Positions 7,983-17,636 of a stretch of 64,000 nucleotides of DNA are shown here, piece after piece (within the stretch, counting starts at the first letter, position 1; each line of letters starts with the position of its first letter). Under the pieces are notes generated by a model. That model saw nothing but the letters and a program-made list of their open reading frames with translations, was not told the origin of the DNA and did not search any database. Made by a program: the position numbers and the translations under genes. The stretch covers positions 6,022,873 through 6,086,872 of the forward strand of contig NZ_CP038799.1 in the NCBI RefSeq assembly GCF_012223425.1, in the 5' to 3' direction. Source of the DNA: Mycolicibacterium frederiksbergense. Lineage in GTDB: Bacteria; Actinomycetota; Actinomycetes; Mycobacteriales; Mycobacteriaceae.

Positions 7983-10516
7983 AAGTCGTCCTCGTCGTCG
8001 GCGTCGGCGCCGTTGGCGTCCGCCCCGCCGCGGATGAGCGCCAGGGTGCCTGCCAGCTCATCGGGCTTCACCAGGACCTCACGCGCCTTGGAACCCTCGG
8101 ACGGCCCGACGATCTGGCGGGTCTCCATCAGGTCCATCAGCCGTCCCGCCTTGGCGAAGCCGACCCGCAGCTTGCGCTGCAGCATCGAGGTGGAACCGAA
8201 CTGGCTGGACACCACCAGCTCGACGGCCTGCAGGAAGACATCCATGTCATCGCCGATATCGGGATCCACATCGGTGCGCTCACCGGTCGGCTTGGCCTTG
8301 GTGACACCCTCGATGAACTCCGGCTCGGCCTGGGCCTTGGTGGCCTCGACGACGGCTTGGATCTCCTCGTCGGTGATGAACGCGCCCTGCATGCGCTGGG
8401 GCTTGTTCGCGCCCATCGGCAGGAACAGCCCGTCGCCCATACCGATGAGCTTCTCGGCGCCGGGCTGGTCGAGGATGACGCGCGAGTCGGTCAGCGACGA
8501 GGTGGCGAACGCCAGCCGCGAGGGCACGTTGGTCTTGATCAGGCCGGTGACGACGTCAACCGAGGGCCGCTGGGTGGCCAGCACCAGGTGGATGCCGGCG
8601 GCCCGCGCCTTCTGGGTGATGCGCACGATGGCTTCCTCGACATCGCGCGGTGCGGTCATCATCAGGTCGGCGAGCTCGTCGACGATCGCCAGGATGTAGG
8701 GGTAGGGCTTGTAGACCCGCTCGCTGCCCAGCGGGGTGGTGATCTCCCCGGAGCGCACCTTCTCGTTGAACACGTCGATGTGACGCACTCGGGAGGCCTG
8801 CATGTCCTGGTAGCGCTGTTCCATCTCCTCGACCAGCCAGGCCAGTGCCGCGGCGGCCTTCTTGGGCTGGGTGATGATCGGCGTGATGAGGTGCGGGATG
8901 CCTTCATACGGCGTCAGTTCCACCATCTTCGGATCGATCAGGATCATCCTGACCTCCTCGGGGGTGGCGCGCGCCAGCAACGACACCAGCATGGAGTTCA
9001 CGAAGCTGGACTTGCCCGATCCGGTGGAGCCGGCCACCAGCAGGTGCGGCATCTTCGCCAGGTTGGCCTTGACGTACTCGCCCTCGATGTCCTTGCCGAG
9101 TCCGATCACCAACGGGTGGTGGTCGGCGCGGGTGCTCGGGGCGGTCAGCACATCGGCAAGGCGCACCATCTCACGGTCGGTGTTGGGAACCTCGATGCCG
9201 ACGGCCGATTTGCCGGGGATGGGTGCGAGCATGCGCACGCTCTCGGTGGCCACCGCATAGGCGATATTGCGGTGCAGCGCAGTGATTTTCTCGACCTTGA
9301 CGCCGGGTCCGAGCTCGACCTCATAGCGGGTGACGGTCGGGCCGCGGGTGCAGCCGGTGACGGCGGCGTCGATCTTGAACTGCTGCAGCACCGAGGTGAT
9401 GGCGTCCTTCATGGTCTCGTTGGCCGCGGTGAGCGTCTTGGGCGGATCGCCGGCGACCAGCAACTCCAGCGACGGCAGCACGTAGGGGCCCTCGACGACC
9501 CGGTCCATGACCAGGGTTTCCTCGACCTTCTTCGGCTTCTTCGGCGGCTCGGCCTTCGGCTTGCGCACCTTGGCCGCAACGGGCTCCGGGATGGTCGGGG
9601 TGTCGGTCGCGTCGGGCAGCGGGTAGTTGTCCATCGGCGAGCCGGCGGGCAACTCGGGGGTCGGCCACTTCTGGGCGTCACCGTAGTCATCGTCGTAGTA
9701 GCCGTCGGAGAAGTCCTCGGTGACGGCCTCGTCGGCGTACTCGGCGTTCTCGTCGTCGTAGTCGTCATCGTCGTAGTCGTCGTACCCGCGGGTGCTGAAC
9801 ATCGAGCGCAGTGTCTCGGGCAGTTCGCGGATGGTCGTCCCGGTCAGCAGCAGCAGACCGAAGAGCACGCCGATGACGAGCAGCGGAGTGGCGATCCAGA
9901 CCGTCAGCCCGTCCGAGAGTGGCCCGCCCAGGACGAACCCGATGAAGCCGGCCGCATCTCGGCGCGCGGCCGCGTCCAGCGGGGCGCCGGACCAGATGTG
10001 CCAGAGGCCGAGCACCGGCAGGGCGATCATCGCCGAGCCGAGGATGAGCCTGGGCCGGGCGTCGAGGTCGGGTTCGGTGCGCATCAGCACCACGGCGATG
10101 CAGGCGAGGATGATGGGCACCAGCACCACGGCGCCGCCGATGACGGTGCGCACGACGGTGTCGATCCAGCCACCGACCGGGCGCGCCGCGTCGAACCACG
10201 AACTCGCGGCGACGACGACGGCGATACCGAGCAGCGCGAGTGCTATCCCGTCGCGCCGGTGTCCGGGTTCCAGGTCGCGGGCCCGGCCCACGGATCGGGC
10301 GGTGGAACCGGCCCCCTTGGCCACCATCAGCCAACCGGCGCGGGTGCCCCGGCCCACCGCGGCGCCGGCGGAGGCGAAGCGCGAGGGGTTACGACGAGGC
10401 GCCGGCTTGCGGCGAGGAGCCGCCGGGCGCGCCGATTTCGATCCGGTCCGCGCGCTGGAACTGGCCTTTGACCTGCTCGAACGGGCTCCGGACCGGGCGG
10501 CGGTCTTGTTAGCCAT
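7979..10516 (-). CDS. ftsK: DNA translocase FtsK/SpoIIIE
   Basis: Septal DNA pump of 845 residues. Order: a basic Lys/Arg/Ser-rich N-terminus (1-80), four transmembrane segments (~91-228), an acidic linker with DDYDDDDYDD (~246-255), a Pro-rich segment, then the motor with Walker A GSTGSGKS (496-503) and Walker B YILAIVDELADLM, and a C-terminal winged-helix gamma domain (SMLQRKLRVGFAKAGRLMDL). The ATG gives the short basic N-terminus usual in mycobacteria; an upstream in-frame start adds 29 poorly conserved residues. Upstream is a 210-base gap to the divergent sulP gene that holds a weak inverted repeat but no gene. Confidence 0.97.
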   Translation of the reverse strand: MANKTAARSGARSSRSKASSSARTGSKSARPAAPRRKPAPRRNPSRFASAGAAVGRGTRAGWLMVAKGAGSTARSVGRARDLEPGHRRDGIALALLGIAVVVAASSWFDAARPVGGWIDTVVRTVIGGAVVLVPIILACIAVVLMRTEPDLDARPRLILGSAMIALPVLGLWHIWSGAPLDAAARRDAAGFIGFVLGGPLSDGLTVWIATPLLVIGVLFGLLLLTGTTIRELPETLRSMFSTRGYDDYDDDDYDDENAEYADEAVTEDFSDGYYDDDYGDAQKWPTPELPAGSPMDNYPLPDATDTPTIPEPVAAKVRKPKAEPPKKPKKVEETLVMDRVVEGPYVLPSLELLVAGDPPKTLTAANETMKDAITSVLQQFKIDAAVTGCTRGPTVTRYEVELGPGVKVEKITALHRNIAYAVATESVRMLAPIPGKSAVGIEVPNTDREMVRLADVLTAPSTRADHHPLVIGLGKDIEGEYVKANLAKMPHLLVAGSTGSGKSSFVNSMLVSLLARATPEEVRMILIDPKMVELTPYEGIPHLITPIITQPKKAAAALAWLVEEMEQRYQDMQASRVRHIDVFNEKVRSGEITTPLGSERVYKPYPYILAIVDELADLMMTAPRDVEEAIVRITQKARAAGIHLVLATQRPSVDVVTGLIKTNVPSRLAFATSSLTDSRVILDQPGAEKLIGMGDGLFLPMGANKPQRMQGAFITDEEIQAVVEATKAQAEPEFIEGVTKAKPTGERTDVDPDIGDDMDVFLQAVELVVSSQFGSTSMLQRKLRVGFAKAGRLMDLMETRQIVGPSEGSKAREVLVKPDELAGTLALIRGGADANGADADDEDDF

Positions 10517-10726
10517 GGGTGTCAGCCTAGTCGCTTGCGTCCCATTTTCACCATCTGCCACACGTGTCACAAACAGGTATCGAAATGCGGCCCGTGCGGC
10601 CACTTGTCACGACACGACTGATTCCGTGGCCCCCGAAAAGCTGCCCCAGCTGCGCAGTATCAAACGTGGGCAGCGTCACGGGGCTTCGGAACGACGAATT
10701 CCGTTGCGGTCGCTACCCTCGAAGCG

Positions 10727-12928
10727 GTGAGCCTGCCGACAACGAGCCGCCATGTTAACCCTTTGTTACGCACCATAATTCGCTATGACGTGCCCGCATC
10801 GCTGGTCGTCTTCCTGGTCGCCCTGCCGTTGTCCATCGGTATCGCGGTCGCGTCCGGGGCGCCGGTGGTCGCCGGCCTCATCGCCGCGATCATCGGCGGC
10901 ATCGTGTGCGCCGTCGTCGGCGGATCTCCGCTGCAGGTCAGCGGCCCGGCGGCCGGGCTGACGGTCGTCGTGGCCGAGCTCGTGGCGCAGTTCGGCTGGA
11001 AGGCGACCTGCGCCATCACCGCCGCCGCGGGAGTACTGCAGATCCTGCTGGGGCTGAGCCGGATCGCGCGCGCCGCGCTGGCCATCGCGCCCATCGTCGT
11101 GCACGCGATGCTGGCCGGCATCGGCATCACCATCGCCCTGCAGCAGGTGCACGTGCTGCTCGGCGGCGGCCCACGCAGCAATGCCTGGGAAAACCTGGTG
11201 TCGCTGCCCGGCCAGCTCGCCACACCGCGGTGGACCGATGTGCTCATCGGCGGGCTGGTCATCGCCGTCATGCTGTCCTGGCGGTTCACACCGGCCACCG
11301 TCCGCGCCGTCCCCGGCGCGCTGGTGGCCATCGTCGCGGCGACCACCCTCAGCTACCTGCCCGGCCTGGGCACCGAGCGCATCGTGCTCGACGAATCCGT
11401 CATCGAGGCCATCGGGCTGCCCGAGATGCCGCAGGGCACCTGGAGTTCCATCGCGCTCGCCGTGCTGACCGTCGCCCTGATCGCCAGCGTCGAGAGTCTG
11501 CTCTCGGCGACCGCCGTGGACAAGATGCACAACGGTGCACGCACCGACTTCAACCGCGAACTCGTCGGGCAGGGCACCGCCAACGTGTCCTCGGGCCTGC
11601 TGGGCGGGCTCCCCGTCACCGGCGTCATCGTCCGCAGCACCGCCAATGTCGGGGCGGGCGCCAAGACGCGGGCGTCGGCCGCGCTGCACGGTGTGTGGCT
11701 GCTGCTGTTCTCGGTGCTGCTCGTCAACGTCGTCGAGATGATCCCGATGGCCGCCCTGGCCGGGCTGTTGATCGTGATCGGCGTCCAACTCGTCAAACTC
11801 GCGCACATCGACCTCGCGCGCCGCACCGGTGAACTGTTCATCTACGGCGTCACGCTGGGTTGTGTGGTGTTCCTCAACCTGCTGGAGGGCGTGCTGATCG
11901 GCCTGGTGCTGGCCATCGCCATCGCGGCGTGGCGCATCGTGCGGGTGTCCATCGTGGCCGAAGACCTCACCAGTCGCATCGGGGCCGGCGGCCCACCGCG
12001 CTGGCATGTGGCGATCACCGGGTCGTGCAGCTTCCTGGCGCTGCCCCGGCTGAATTCGGCGCTGTCGGACATCCCGCACGACGCCCAGGTGTTCATCGAC
12101 CTCAACGTCGACTACCTCGATCACGCCGCGCTGGACGCCCTGCAGGAGTGGATCACACAGCACCGCGACCACGGCGCCGAGGTCACTGTCACCGAGACCG
12201 GCACTGCGCGAATGGAATTCGCGCACTCCCAGCCCCCGCGCCGCGACACCGAGGGCCGCCGGGTGGTCAGCGCGTTGCGGTTGATCTGGCCGGCGCAGCT
12301 CGCCGGCGGGGTGGACAGATTCAGCAACGGGCTGGCCCCGCTGCTGCGGGCCCGGATGGAACCGGCAGGCGGCAAACATGATCCGCACACCATGCTGATC
12401 AGCTGTGCCGACGCACGGATCCTGCCGAACCTGATCACCGACAGCGCACCCGGTGAACTGCTCAACCTGCGCAACGTGGGAAACCTGGTGGGCGATGACC
12501 TGTCGGTCGATTCGGCGCTGAGTTACGCGCTGGGCCGGCTGTCGGTGCGCACCGTCGCGATCTGCGGGCACTCGGGCTGCGATGCCATGCACGATCTGAT
12601 GCACGGCGGCGCCGACGGTTCGGTGGGGCGCTGGCTGGATCACGGCGCCGACGCGCTCGCGGCCTTCCGGGCCTGTGATCCGGTCGCGTCCGCGGCCGCG
12701 GACGCCGGATTCACCGGCACCGACCAGCTCAGCGTCGTCAACGTCGCCGTGCAGGTACGGGCGGCACGACGGCACCCCCAGGTCGCCGCACGGCTTGCCG
12801 ATGGCACCGTCACCGTGGTGGGGCTGTTCCTCGATCTGGTCACGGCACGGCTGTACCTGGTGGATTCGGACTCGGTCACCGAGATCGACCCGCACGGCGC
12901 CCCCGTGACGGCCGCCACACCACAGTAA
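10727..12928 (+). CDS. SulP anion transporter fused to beta-carbonic anhydrase
   Basis: 733-residue fusion. Residues ~18-415 are a SulP permease with about ten or more hydrophobic segments and the sulphate-transporter signature region (VSGPAAGLTVVVAELV). A STAS-like segment follows (~425-500; WHVAITGSCSFLALPRL, VFIDLNVDYLDHAAL). The C-terminal third is a beta-carbonic anhydrase with zinc ligands C560 (SCADAR), H615 and C618 (GHSGCD). Likely bicarbonate uptake or equilibration coupled to CO2 hydration at the membrane; similar fusions include Rv3273. The GTG follows a TACCCT -10 by seven bases. Confidence 0.92.
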   Translation: MSLPTTSRHVNPLLRTIIRYDVPASLVVFLVALPLSIGIAVASGAPVVAGLIAAIIGGIVCAVVGGSPLQVSGPAAGLTVVVAELVAQFGWKATCAITAAAGVLQILLGLSRIARAALAIAPIVVHAMLAGIGITIALQQVHVLLGGGPRSNAWENLVSLPGQLATPRWTDVLIGGLVIAVMLSWRFTPATVRAVPGALVAIVAATTLSYLPGLGTERIVLDESVIEAIGLPEMPQGTWSSIALAVLTVALIASVESLLSATAVDKMHNGARTDFNRELVGQGTANVSSGLLGGLPVTGVIVRSTANVGAGAKTRASAALHGVWLLLFSVLLVNVVEMIPMAALAGLLIVIGVQLVKLAHIDLARRTGELFIYGVTLGCVVFLNLLEGVLIGLVLAIAIAAWRIVRVSIVAEDLTSRIGAGGPPRWHVAITGSCSFLALPRLNSALSDIPHDAQVFIDLNVDYLDHAALDALQEWITQHRDHGAEVTVTETGTARMEFAHSQPPRRDTEGRRVVSALRLIWPAQLAGGVDRFSNGLAPLLRARMEPAGGKHDPHTMLISCADARILPNLITDSAPGELLNLRNVGNLVGDDLSVDSALSYALGRLSVRTVAICGHSGCDAMHDLMHGGADGSVGRWLDHGADALAAFRACDPVASAAADAGFTGTDQLSVVNVAVQVRAARRHPQVAARLADGTVTVVGLFLDLVTARLYLVDSDSVTEIDPHGAPVTAATPQ

Positions 12929-12967
12929 GGTGACTCGGCGAACCACTGGAGAGCCGAGGAGTAGCCC

Positions 12968-13282
12968 ATGCCTGTTGTCGTCGTCGCCACCATGACCGCC
13001 AAGCCGGAGTCCGTCGATATCGTCCGAGCGGCCTGTACCGATGCCATCGCCGAGGTACACGGTGAGCCGGGCTGTGAGCTCTATTCACTGCATGAGGCCG
13101 ACGGGACCTTCGTATTCGTCGAGCAGTGGACCGATGCCGACGCGCTCAAGACGCACAGCACCGCACCCGCCATCGGCAAGCTGTTCGGCGCGGTGGGTGA
13201 GCACCTCGACGGTGCGCCCGATATCAAGATGCTGACCCCGGTCGTGGCCGGGGATCCCGCCAAGGGTCAGCTGCGCGGCTAG
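12968..13282 (+). CDS. Antibiotic biosynthesis monooxygenase (ABM) domain protein
   Basis: 104-residue ferredoxin-like ABM-fold protein (Rv2749 type). Typical features are an N-terminal strand VVVVATMTAKPES, the GCELYSLHEAD strand and VFVEQWTDADALKTHS. Members are small cofactor-free quinone/anthrone monooxygenases or reductases; the substrate cannot be named. The ATG has a strong ribosome site (GGAGAGCCGAGGAG). Eight bases separate it from the next SDR gene, so they are cotranscribed. Confidence 0.88.
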   Translation: MPVVVVATMTAKPESVDIVRAACTDAIAEVHGEPGCELYSLHEADGTFVFVEQWTDADALKTHSTAPAIGKLFGAVGEHLDGAPDIKMLTPVVAGDPAKGQLRG

Positions 13283-13290
13283 ACGCGGAC

Positions 13291-14109
13291 ATGGGATCGC
13301 TATCGGGCAAGACCGCGTTCATCACCGGGGCGGCGCGCGGGCAGGGGCGCGCGCACGCCGTGACGCTGGCGTCCGAGGGCGCCGACATCATCGCCGTCGA
13401 TCTGTGCCATCAGATCGCCTCGGTGCCCTACCCGTTGGCAAGCCCGGATGACCTCGCGGCCACCGTCAAACTCGTCGAGGAGACGGGGGCGCGTATCTAC
13501 GCCGTCGAAGCCGATGTGCGCAAACGTGATTCGCTCAAGAGTGCGCTGCGCGCCGGGACCGAGGCCTTCGGCGATCGGCTGGACATCGTGATCGCCAATG
13601 CCGGGATCGCTCCGATGGCGGGTGAGGATGCCTGGCAGGACGTGATCGACGTGAACCTCACCGGCGTCTACAACACCGTCGATGTGGCGATGAAGCCGAT
13701 GGTGAAGTTCGGCAACGGCGGTTCGATCGTGCTGACCAGTTCGGTGGCCGGCCTGGTCGGGCTGGGCTCCCCCATCGCGGGTTCGGTCGGCTACGCCGCC
13801 GCCAAGCACGGCATCGTCGGCCTGATGCGGGTGTATGCGAATGTGCTGGCACAATTCAACATCCGGGTGAACTCGATACACCCGGCCGGTGTGGACACCC
13901 CGATGATCGACAACGACTTCACCCGCAGCTGGCTCGAAGGGATGGCTCAGCAGTCCCAGCGGGGGCCCGACATGTCCAACGCCCTGCCGGTGCAGACGCT
14001 GCAGGTCGAGGACATCGCCAACGCGGTGCTCTGGCTGGTCACCGATGCATCCCGCTACGTCACCGGGGTCGCGCTGCCGCTGGACGCCGGGTATGTGAAC
14101 AAACGCTAG
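13291..14109 (+). CDS. Mycofactocin-type short-chain dehydrogenase
   Basis: 272-residue SDR (Rv2750-like). The cofactor loop is TGAARGQGR (12-20) and the sequence continues GADIIAVDLC, the pattern typical of mycofactocin-coupled SDRs, in which NAD is held tightly and re-oxidised by mycofactocin. The catalytic set is Ser in LTSSVAG and Y-x-x-x-K in GYAAAKHG. A characteristic insertion after the third strand (~35-60) is present. The alcohol substrate is unknown. Its stop overlaps the next gene's GTG by one base (TAGTG). Confidence 0.87.
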   Translation: MGSLSGKTAFITGAARGQGRAHAVTLASEGADIIAVDLCHQIASVPYPLASPDDLAATVKLVEETGARIYAVEADVRKRDSLKSALRAGTEAFGDRLDIVIANAGIAPMAGEDAWQDVIDVNLTGVYNTVDVAMKPMVKFGNGGSIVLTSSVAGLVGLGSPIAGSVGYAAAKHGIVGLMRVYANVLAQFNIRVNSIHPAGVDTPMIDNDFTRSWLEGMAQQSQRGPDMSNALPVQTLQVEDIANAVLWLVTDASRYVTGVALPLDAGYVNKR

Positions 14110-14984
14110 TGGCTGCGAACCCGGCTGCGCAGACGGCCTTCGGGCCGATGGTGCTGGCTGCCATCGAGCAGTTGGAGGAGCCCGAGCGCCGCCTGGTTGA
14201 CGACGACCTCGCGGAGTCCTTCCTGCCCGGCAGACTGCGCGCGCTGGTGCGGCTGGCGCGGTTCGGACCGCTGCGCCGCATGCTCATCGCCGCCTCGGAC
14301 CGGTCCGGCCCCGGACTGTGGGCCAGCGTGGTCTGCCGGAAACGGTACATCGACGAGAAGGTGTCCGACCCGGTCAGCGAGATCGATGCCGTGGTGATCC
14401 TGGGTTCCGGGCTGGACACCCGGCCCTATCGCATCGCCCGGTACGGCGATCTGCCGGTGTACGAGCTCGACCAGCCCGTCAACATCGAACGCAAGACTGC
14501 GGCGGTGCAGCGGGCGCTGGGCGGCGTACCCGCATCGGTGCAGCTGGCGGGCGTGAATTTCGAGCATGACAACGCGATGACGGTGCTGGCCGACAACGGT
14601 TTTCGCGATACCGGGCGAACGCTGTTCATCTGGGAGGGTGTCACCCAGTACCTGACGCCCGAAGGCCTGCACCGCACCTTCGAGCAATTGCGTGCCGTCA
14701 CACCGGGCAGCCGGCTGATCTTCACCTATGTCCGGCAGGACTTCATCGACGGCACGAATCTTCAGGACGCCGAGGCCGTGTACCGAAAGTTTCGGCGGCG
14801 CAGCCAGGTCTGGAAGTCCGGTCTGGATCCCGAACGGGTCGAGGAGACCCTGCGCGGCTACGGATGGCGGGTGCTCGAACAGGTAGGCCCCAGCTACTAC
14901 CGGGACCTCTACATCCGGCCGACGGGACGCACGATCAGGGCTTCGCCCATCGAGTGGACCGCGCTGGCGGTGCGTTCGGACTAG
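14109..14984 (+). CDS. SAM-dependent methyltransferase, leucine carboxyl methyltransferase family
   Basis: 291-residue class I methyltransferase of the LCM/PPM family that is strongly expanded in mycobacteria (Rv2751 position). The SAM pocket is VVILGSGLDTRPYRI and the acidic residue after the second strand is in VYELDQPVNIERK; FIWEGVTQYL is the family's motif after strand 4. Substrate unknown. GTG start overlaps the preceding SDR stop, so the ABM-SDR-methyltransferase genes form an operon. Its 3' end overlaps the convergent RNase J stop by four bases. Confidence 0.88.
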   Translation: MAANPAAQTAFGPMVLAAIEQLEEPERRLVDDDLAESFLPGRLRALVRLARFGPLRRMLIAASDRSGPGLWASVVCRKRYIDEKVSDPVSEIDAVVILGSGLDTRPYRIARYGDLPVYELDQPVNIERKTAAVQRALGGVPASVQLAGVNFEHDNAMTVLADNGFRDTGRTLFIWEGVTQYLTPEGLHRTFEQLRAVTPGSRLIFTYVRQDFIDGTNLQDAEAVYRKFRRRSQVWKSGLDPERVEETLRGYGWRVLEQVGPSYYRDLYIRPTGRTIRASPIEWTALAVRSD

Positions 14985-16657
14985 ATCTCGATGACCGTCG
15001 GCACGATCATCGGCTGGCGCCGGTAGGTCTCCCCTACCCACTTGCCGACGGCGCGCCGCGCGGCCTGCGCAATGCGTCCCGTGTCGGTGACATGCTCACC
15101 GGCGAGGCGCTCCAGCTCCTGCTGCACCTTCTGCGCGGCGGGCTCGAGCGCCTTGGGGTCCTCGGAGAAGCCCCGCGAATGCAGCTGCGCAGGACCCGCG
15201 AGCTTGCCGGTCCCCCGATGCACGACGACCGTGATGGCGATGAAACCGGAAGCGAGCGTGAGCCTCTCGCCGACAACGGATTCACCGACATCACCGGTGA
15301 TCAGACCGTCGACGAACATCTTGCCCACCGGCACCGCGCCCGCGATCGACGTCACCCCGTTGACCAGGTCGACACTGACGCCGTTCTCGGCCAGCATCAC
15401 GTTCTCCGGCGGCACACCACTGAGGACCGCCAGCTTCGCGTTTGCGCGCATGTGCCGCCAGGTGCCGTGCACCGGCATGACGTTGCGCGGACGCACCCCG
15501 TTGTAGAGGAACATCAACTCGCCGGCATAGGCGTGACCCGTGACGTGCACCCGGGCTTGGGCATTGGTGACGACGCGGGCCCCGATCTTCGACAGCGAGT
15601 CGATCACGCCGTACACCGCCTCCTCGTTGCCGGGGATCAGCGATGACGACAGGATGATCAGATCGCCGTCGGTCAGCGTGATGCTGCGGTGCTCCCCGCG
15701 CGACATCCGCGACAGCGCCGCCATCGGCTCGCCCTGCGTGCCGGTGGTGATCAGGACCACCCGGTCGGCAGGCAACATCTCGGCCGCCGCGATATCGATG
15801 ACCTTGGAGTCGTCGACGGTGAGGAACCCGAGGTCGCGGGCGATGCCCATGTTGCGCACCATCGAACGACCCACGAAGGAGACGCTGCGGCCCAGAGCCA
15901 CGGCCGCGTCGATGATCTGCTGGACCCGGTCCACATTGGAGGCGAAGCACGCCACGATCACCCGGCCCTCGGCACCGCGGATCAACCGGTGCAACGTCGG
16001 CCCGATCTCACTCTCGGACGGACTGACGCCCGGATGCTCCGAATTCGTCGAGTCACACAGGAACAGGTCGACGCCCGCATCGCCCAGTCGCGACATGCCG
16101 GGCAGGTCCGTGGGGCGCCCGTCGAGCGGCATCTGGTCGAGTTTGATGTCACCGGTCACCAGGACGGTGCCGGCCCCGGTGTGCAGTGCGACGGCCAGGC
16201 AGCCGGGGATCGAGTGGTTCACCGCGAAGTACTGGCACTCGAACACCCCGTGCGTACTGCGCTGCCCCTCGGCCACCTCGATGAACACCGGTTTGATGCG
16301 ATGCTCACGGCACTTCTCGGCGATCAACGCCAAGGTGAACTTCGACCCGACGATCGGGATGTCGCGCCGCAACTTCAGCAGATGCGGGATGGCCCCGATG
16401 TGATCCTCGTGCGCGTGGGTGATGACGACGGCCTCGATATCGTCGAGCCGGTTCTCCACATGCCGGATATCCGGCAGGATCAGGTCGACACCGGGCTCGT
16501 CGTGGTTCGGGAACAGCACGCCGCAATCGATGATGAGCAGTCGGCCCAGGTGCTCGAAAACGGTCATGTTGCGGCCGATTTCGCTGATCCCGCCCAGTGC
16601 GGTCACCCGCAGACCGCCGGGGGCCAGCGGTCCCGGGGCCACCAGATCGGCGCTCAC
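14981..16657 (-). CDS. rnj: Ribonuclease J
   Basis: 558-residue metallo-beta-lactamase/beta-CASP ribonuclease with endo- and 5'-exonuclease activity in RNA maturation and decay. It starts VSADLVAPGP, then the family's ALGGISEIGRNM; the zinc motif is HAHEDH (81-86), with CDSTNSEHPG and GTQGEPMAAL as beta-CASP motifs and VHVTGHAYAGEL near the C-terminal catalytic region. The GTG sits in a GTGA overlap with dapA, so dapA and rnj are translationally coupled, as in M. tuberculosis (Rv2753c-Rv2752c). Confidence 0.97.
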   Translation of the reverse strand: MSADLVAPGPLAPGGLRVTALGGISEIGRNMTVFEHLGRLLIIDCGVLFPNHDEPGVDLILPDIRHVENRLDDIEAVVITHAHEDHIGAIPHLLKLRRDIPIVGSKFTLALIAEKCREHRIKPVFIEVAEGQRSTHGVFECQYFAVNHSIPGCLAVALHTGAGTVLVTGDIKLDQMPLDGRPTDLPGMSRLGDAGVDLFLCDSTNSEHPGVSPSESEIGPTLHRLIRGAEGRVIVACFASNVDRVQQIIDAAVALGRSVSFVGRSMVRNMGIARDLGFLTVDDSKVIDIAAAEMLPADRVVLITTGTQGEPMAALSRMSRGEHRSITLTDGDLIILSSSLIPGNEEAVYGVIDSLSKIGARVVTNAQARVHVTGHAYAGELMFLYNGVRPRNVMPVHGTWRHMRANAKLAVLSGVPPENVMLAENGVSVDLVNGVTSIAGAVPVGKMFVDGLITGDVGESVVGERLTLASGFIAITVVVHRGTGKLAGPAQLHSRGFSEDPKALEPAAQKVQQELERLAGEHVTDTGRIAQAARRAVGKWVGETYRRQPMIVPTVIEI

Positions 16658-17553
16658 AGCACGCCGGCCGACCGCATGTCGGCGGCCAGTTCGTCGATCT
16701 CGGACGGGGTGGCAGGGATCTGCGGTAGCCGGGGTTCGCCGGCGTCGACGCCGAGCAAGCGAAGGCCTTCCTTGGACATGGTCACGCCACCGAGTCGGTT
16801 CTGCGCGTAGTTCAGCGGCCCCAGGGTCGCGTTGATCTTGCGGGCGGTGGCGATGTCACCGGAGTTGAACGCCGACAGCATCTCTCGCAGCTGCGCGGCG
16901 GCGACGTGGCCCCAGACGCTGATGAAACCGACGGCGCCCATCGCCAGCCAGGGCAGGTTCAGCGCGTCGTCACCGGAGTAGTAGGCGATGCCGGTCTGTG
17001 CCATCAGCTGGCCGGCGCCGTGCAGATCGCCCTTGGCGTCCTTGACAGCGACGATGTTCGGGTGCTCCGACAGGGTGCGCAGAGTGTCCCAGTCGATCGG
17101 GATGATCGAGCGGGGCGGGATGTCGTAGAGCACCACGGGGAGCTCGGTGGCGTCGGCGACCGCGGTGAAGTGCGCGACCAGGCCGCGTTGCGACGGGCGC
17201 GAGTAGTACGGGGTGACGACCAGCAGACCGTGCGCCCCGGCGGCGGCGCTGGCCTTGGCCAGGTGCACGCTGTGCGCGGTGTCGTAGCTCCCGGCTCCGG
17301 CGATGATGCGGGCGCGGTCACCGACCTCCTCGAGGACGGCCTCCAGCAGCGCGATCTTCTCGTCGTCGTTGGTCGTGGGCGACTCCCCGGTGGTCCCGGA
17401 GATCACCAGACCGTCGCAGCCCGCGTCGACCAGGCGCTTCGCTACCTTCTTGGCGACAGCCAGCTCCACCGAGCCGTCCGGGCCGAACGGCGTCACCATG
17501 GCAGTCAGCACGCTGCCCAAGCGCGTGCTGACGTCGATTCCACCGGTGCTCAC
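16654..17553 (-). CDS. dapA: 4-hydroxy-tetrahydrodipicolinate synthase
   Basis: Aldolase that condenses pyruvate with aspartate semialdehyde in the lysine/diaminopimelate pathway. 299 residues from the GTG (VSTGGIDVSTRLG), chosen because it matches the known mycobacterial N-terminus; an ATG 39 bases upstream is less likely. Signatures: SGTTGESPT (nucleotide-independent pyruvate pocket), VTPYYSRPSQRGL and the Schiff-base Lys in IVAVKDAKGD. Overlaps rnj. In M. tuberculosis thyX lies just upstream; here it is absent and a divergent deaminase gene follows. Confidence 0.97.
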   Translation of the reverse strand: MSTGGIDVSTRLGSVLTAMVTPFGPDGSVELAVAKKVAKRLVDAGCDGLVISGTTGESPTTNDDEKIALLEAVLEEVGDRARIIAGAGSYDTAHSVHLAKASAAAGAHGLLVVTPYYSRPSQRGLVAHFTAVADATELPVVLYDIPPRSIIPIDWDTLRTLSEHPNIVAVKDAKGDLHGAGQLMAQTGIAYYSGDDALNLPWLAMGAVGFISVWGHVAAAQLREMLSAFNSGDIATARKINATLGPLNYAQNRLGGVTMSKEGLRLLGVDAGEPRLPQIPATPSEIDELAADMRSAGVL

Positions 17554-17636
17554 GGGCGTCAGATTACCCGGTAGTACCAGTGGTTTATGCATCGCCGCCG
17601 CACTGCGCGGCCCTTGTTGCGGCGTTAGAGTGCCGC

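Noticed and set aside
8357..10471. A 704-codon open frame on the plus strand opposite ftsK
   Set aside because: It mirrors ftsK codon by codon, is Gly/His/Arg-rich without any domain, and has no ribosome site; a shadow of G+C-rich third positions.
10640..10674. GCTGCCC...GGGCAGC inverted repeat between ftsK and the SulP fusion
   Set aside because: Seven-base arms in a G+C-rich gap occur easily by chance, and no promoter element or regulator neighbours it.
10766..13060. A 764-codon open frame on the minus strand opposite the SulP fusion
   Set aside because: Covers the real gene in antisense, with low-complexity Gly/Asp/His/Gln composition; no family match seen.
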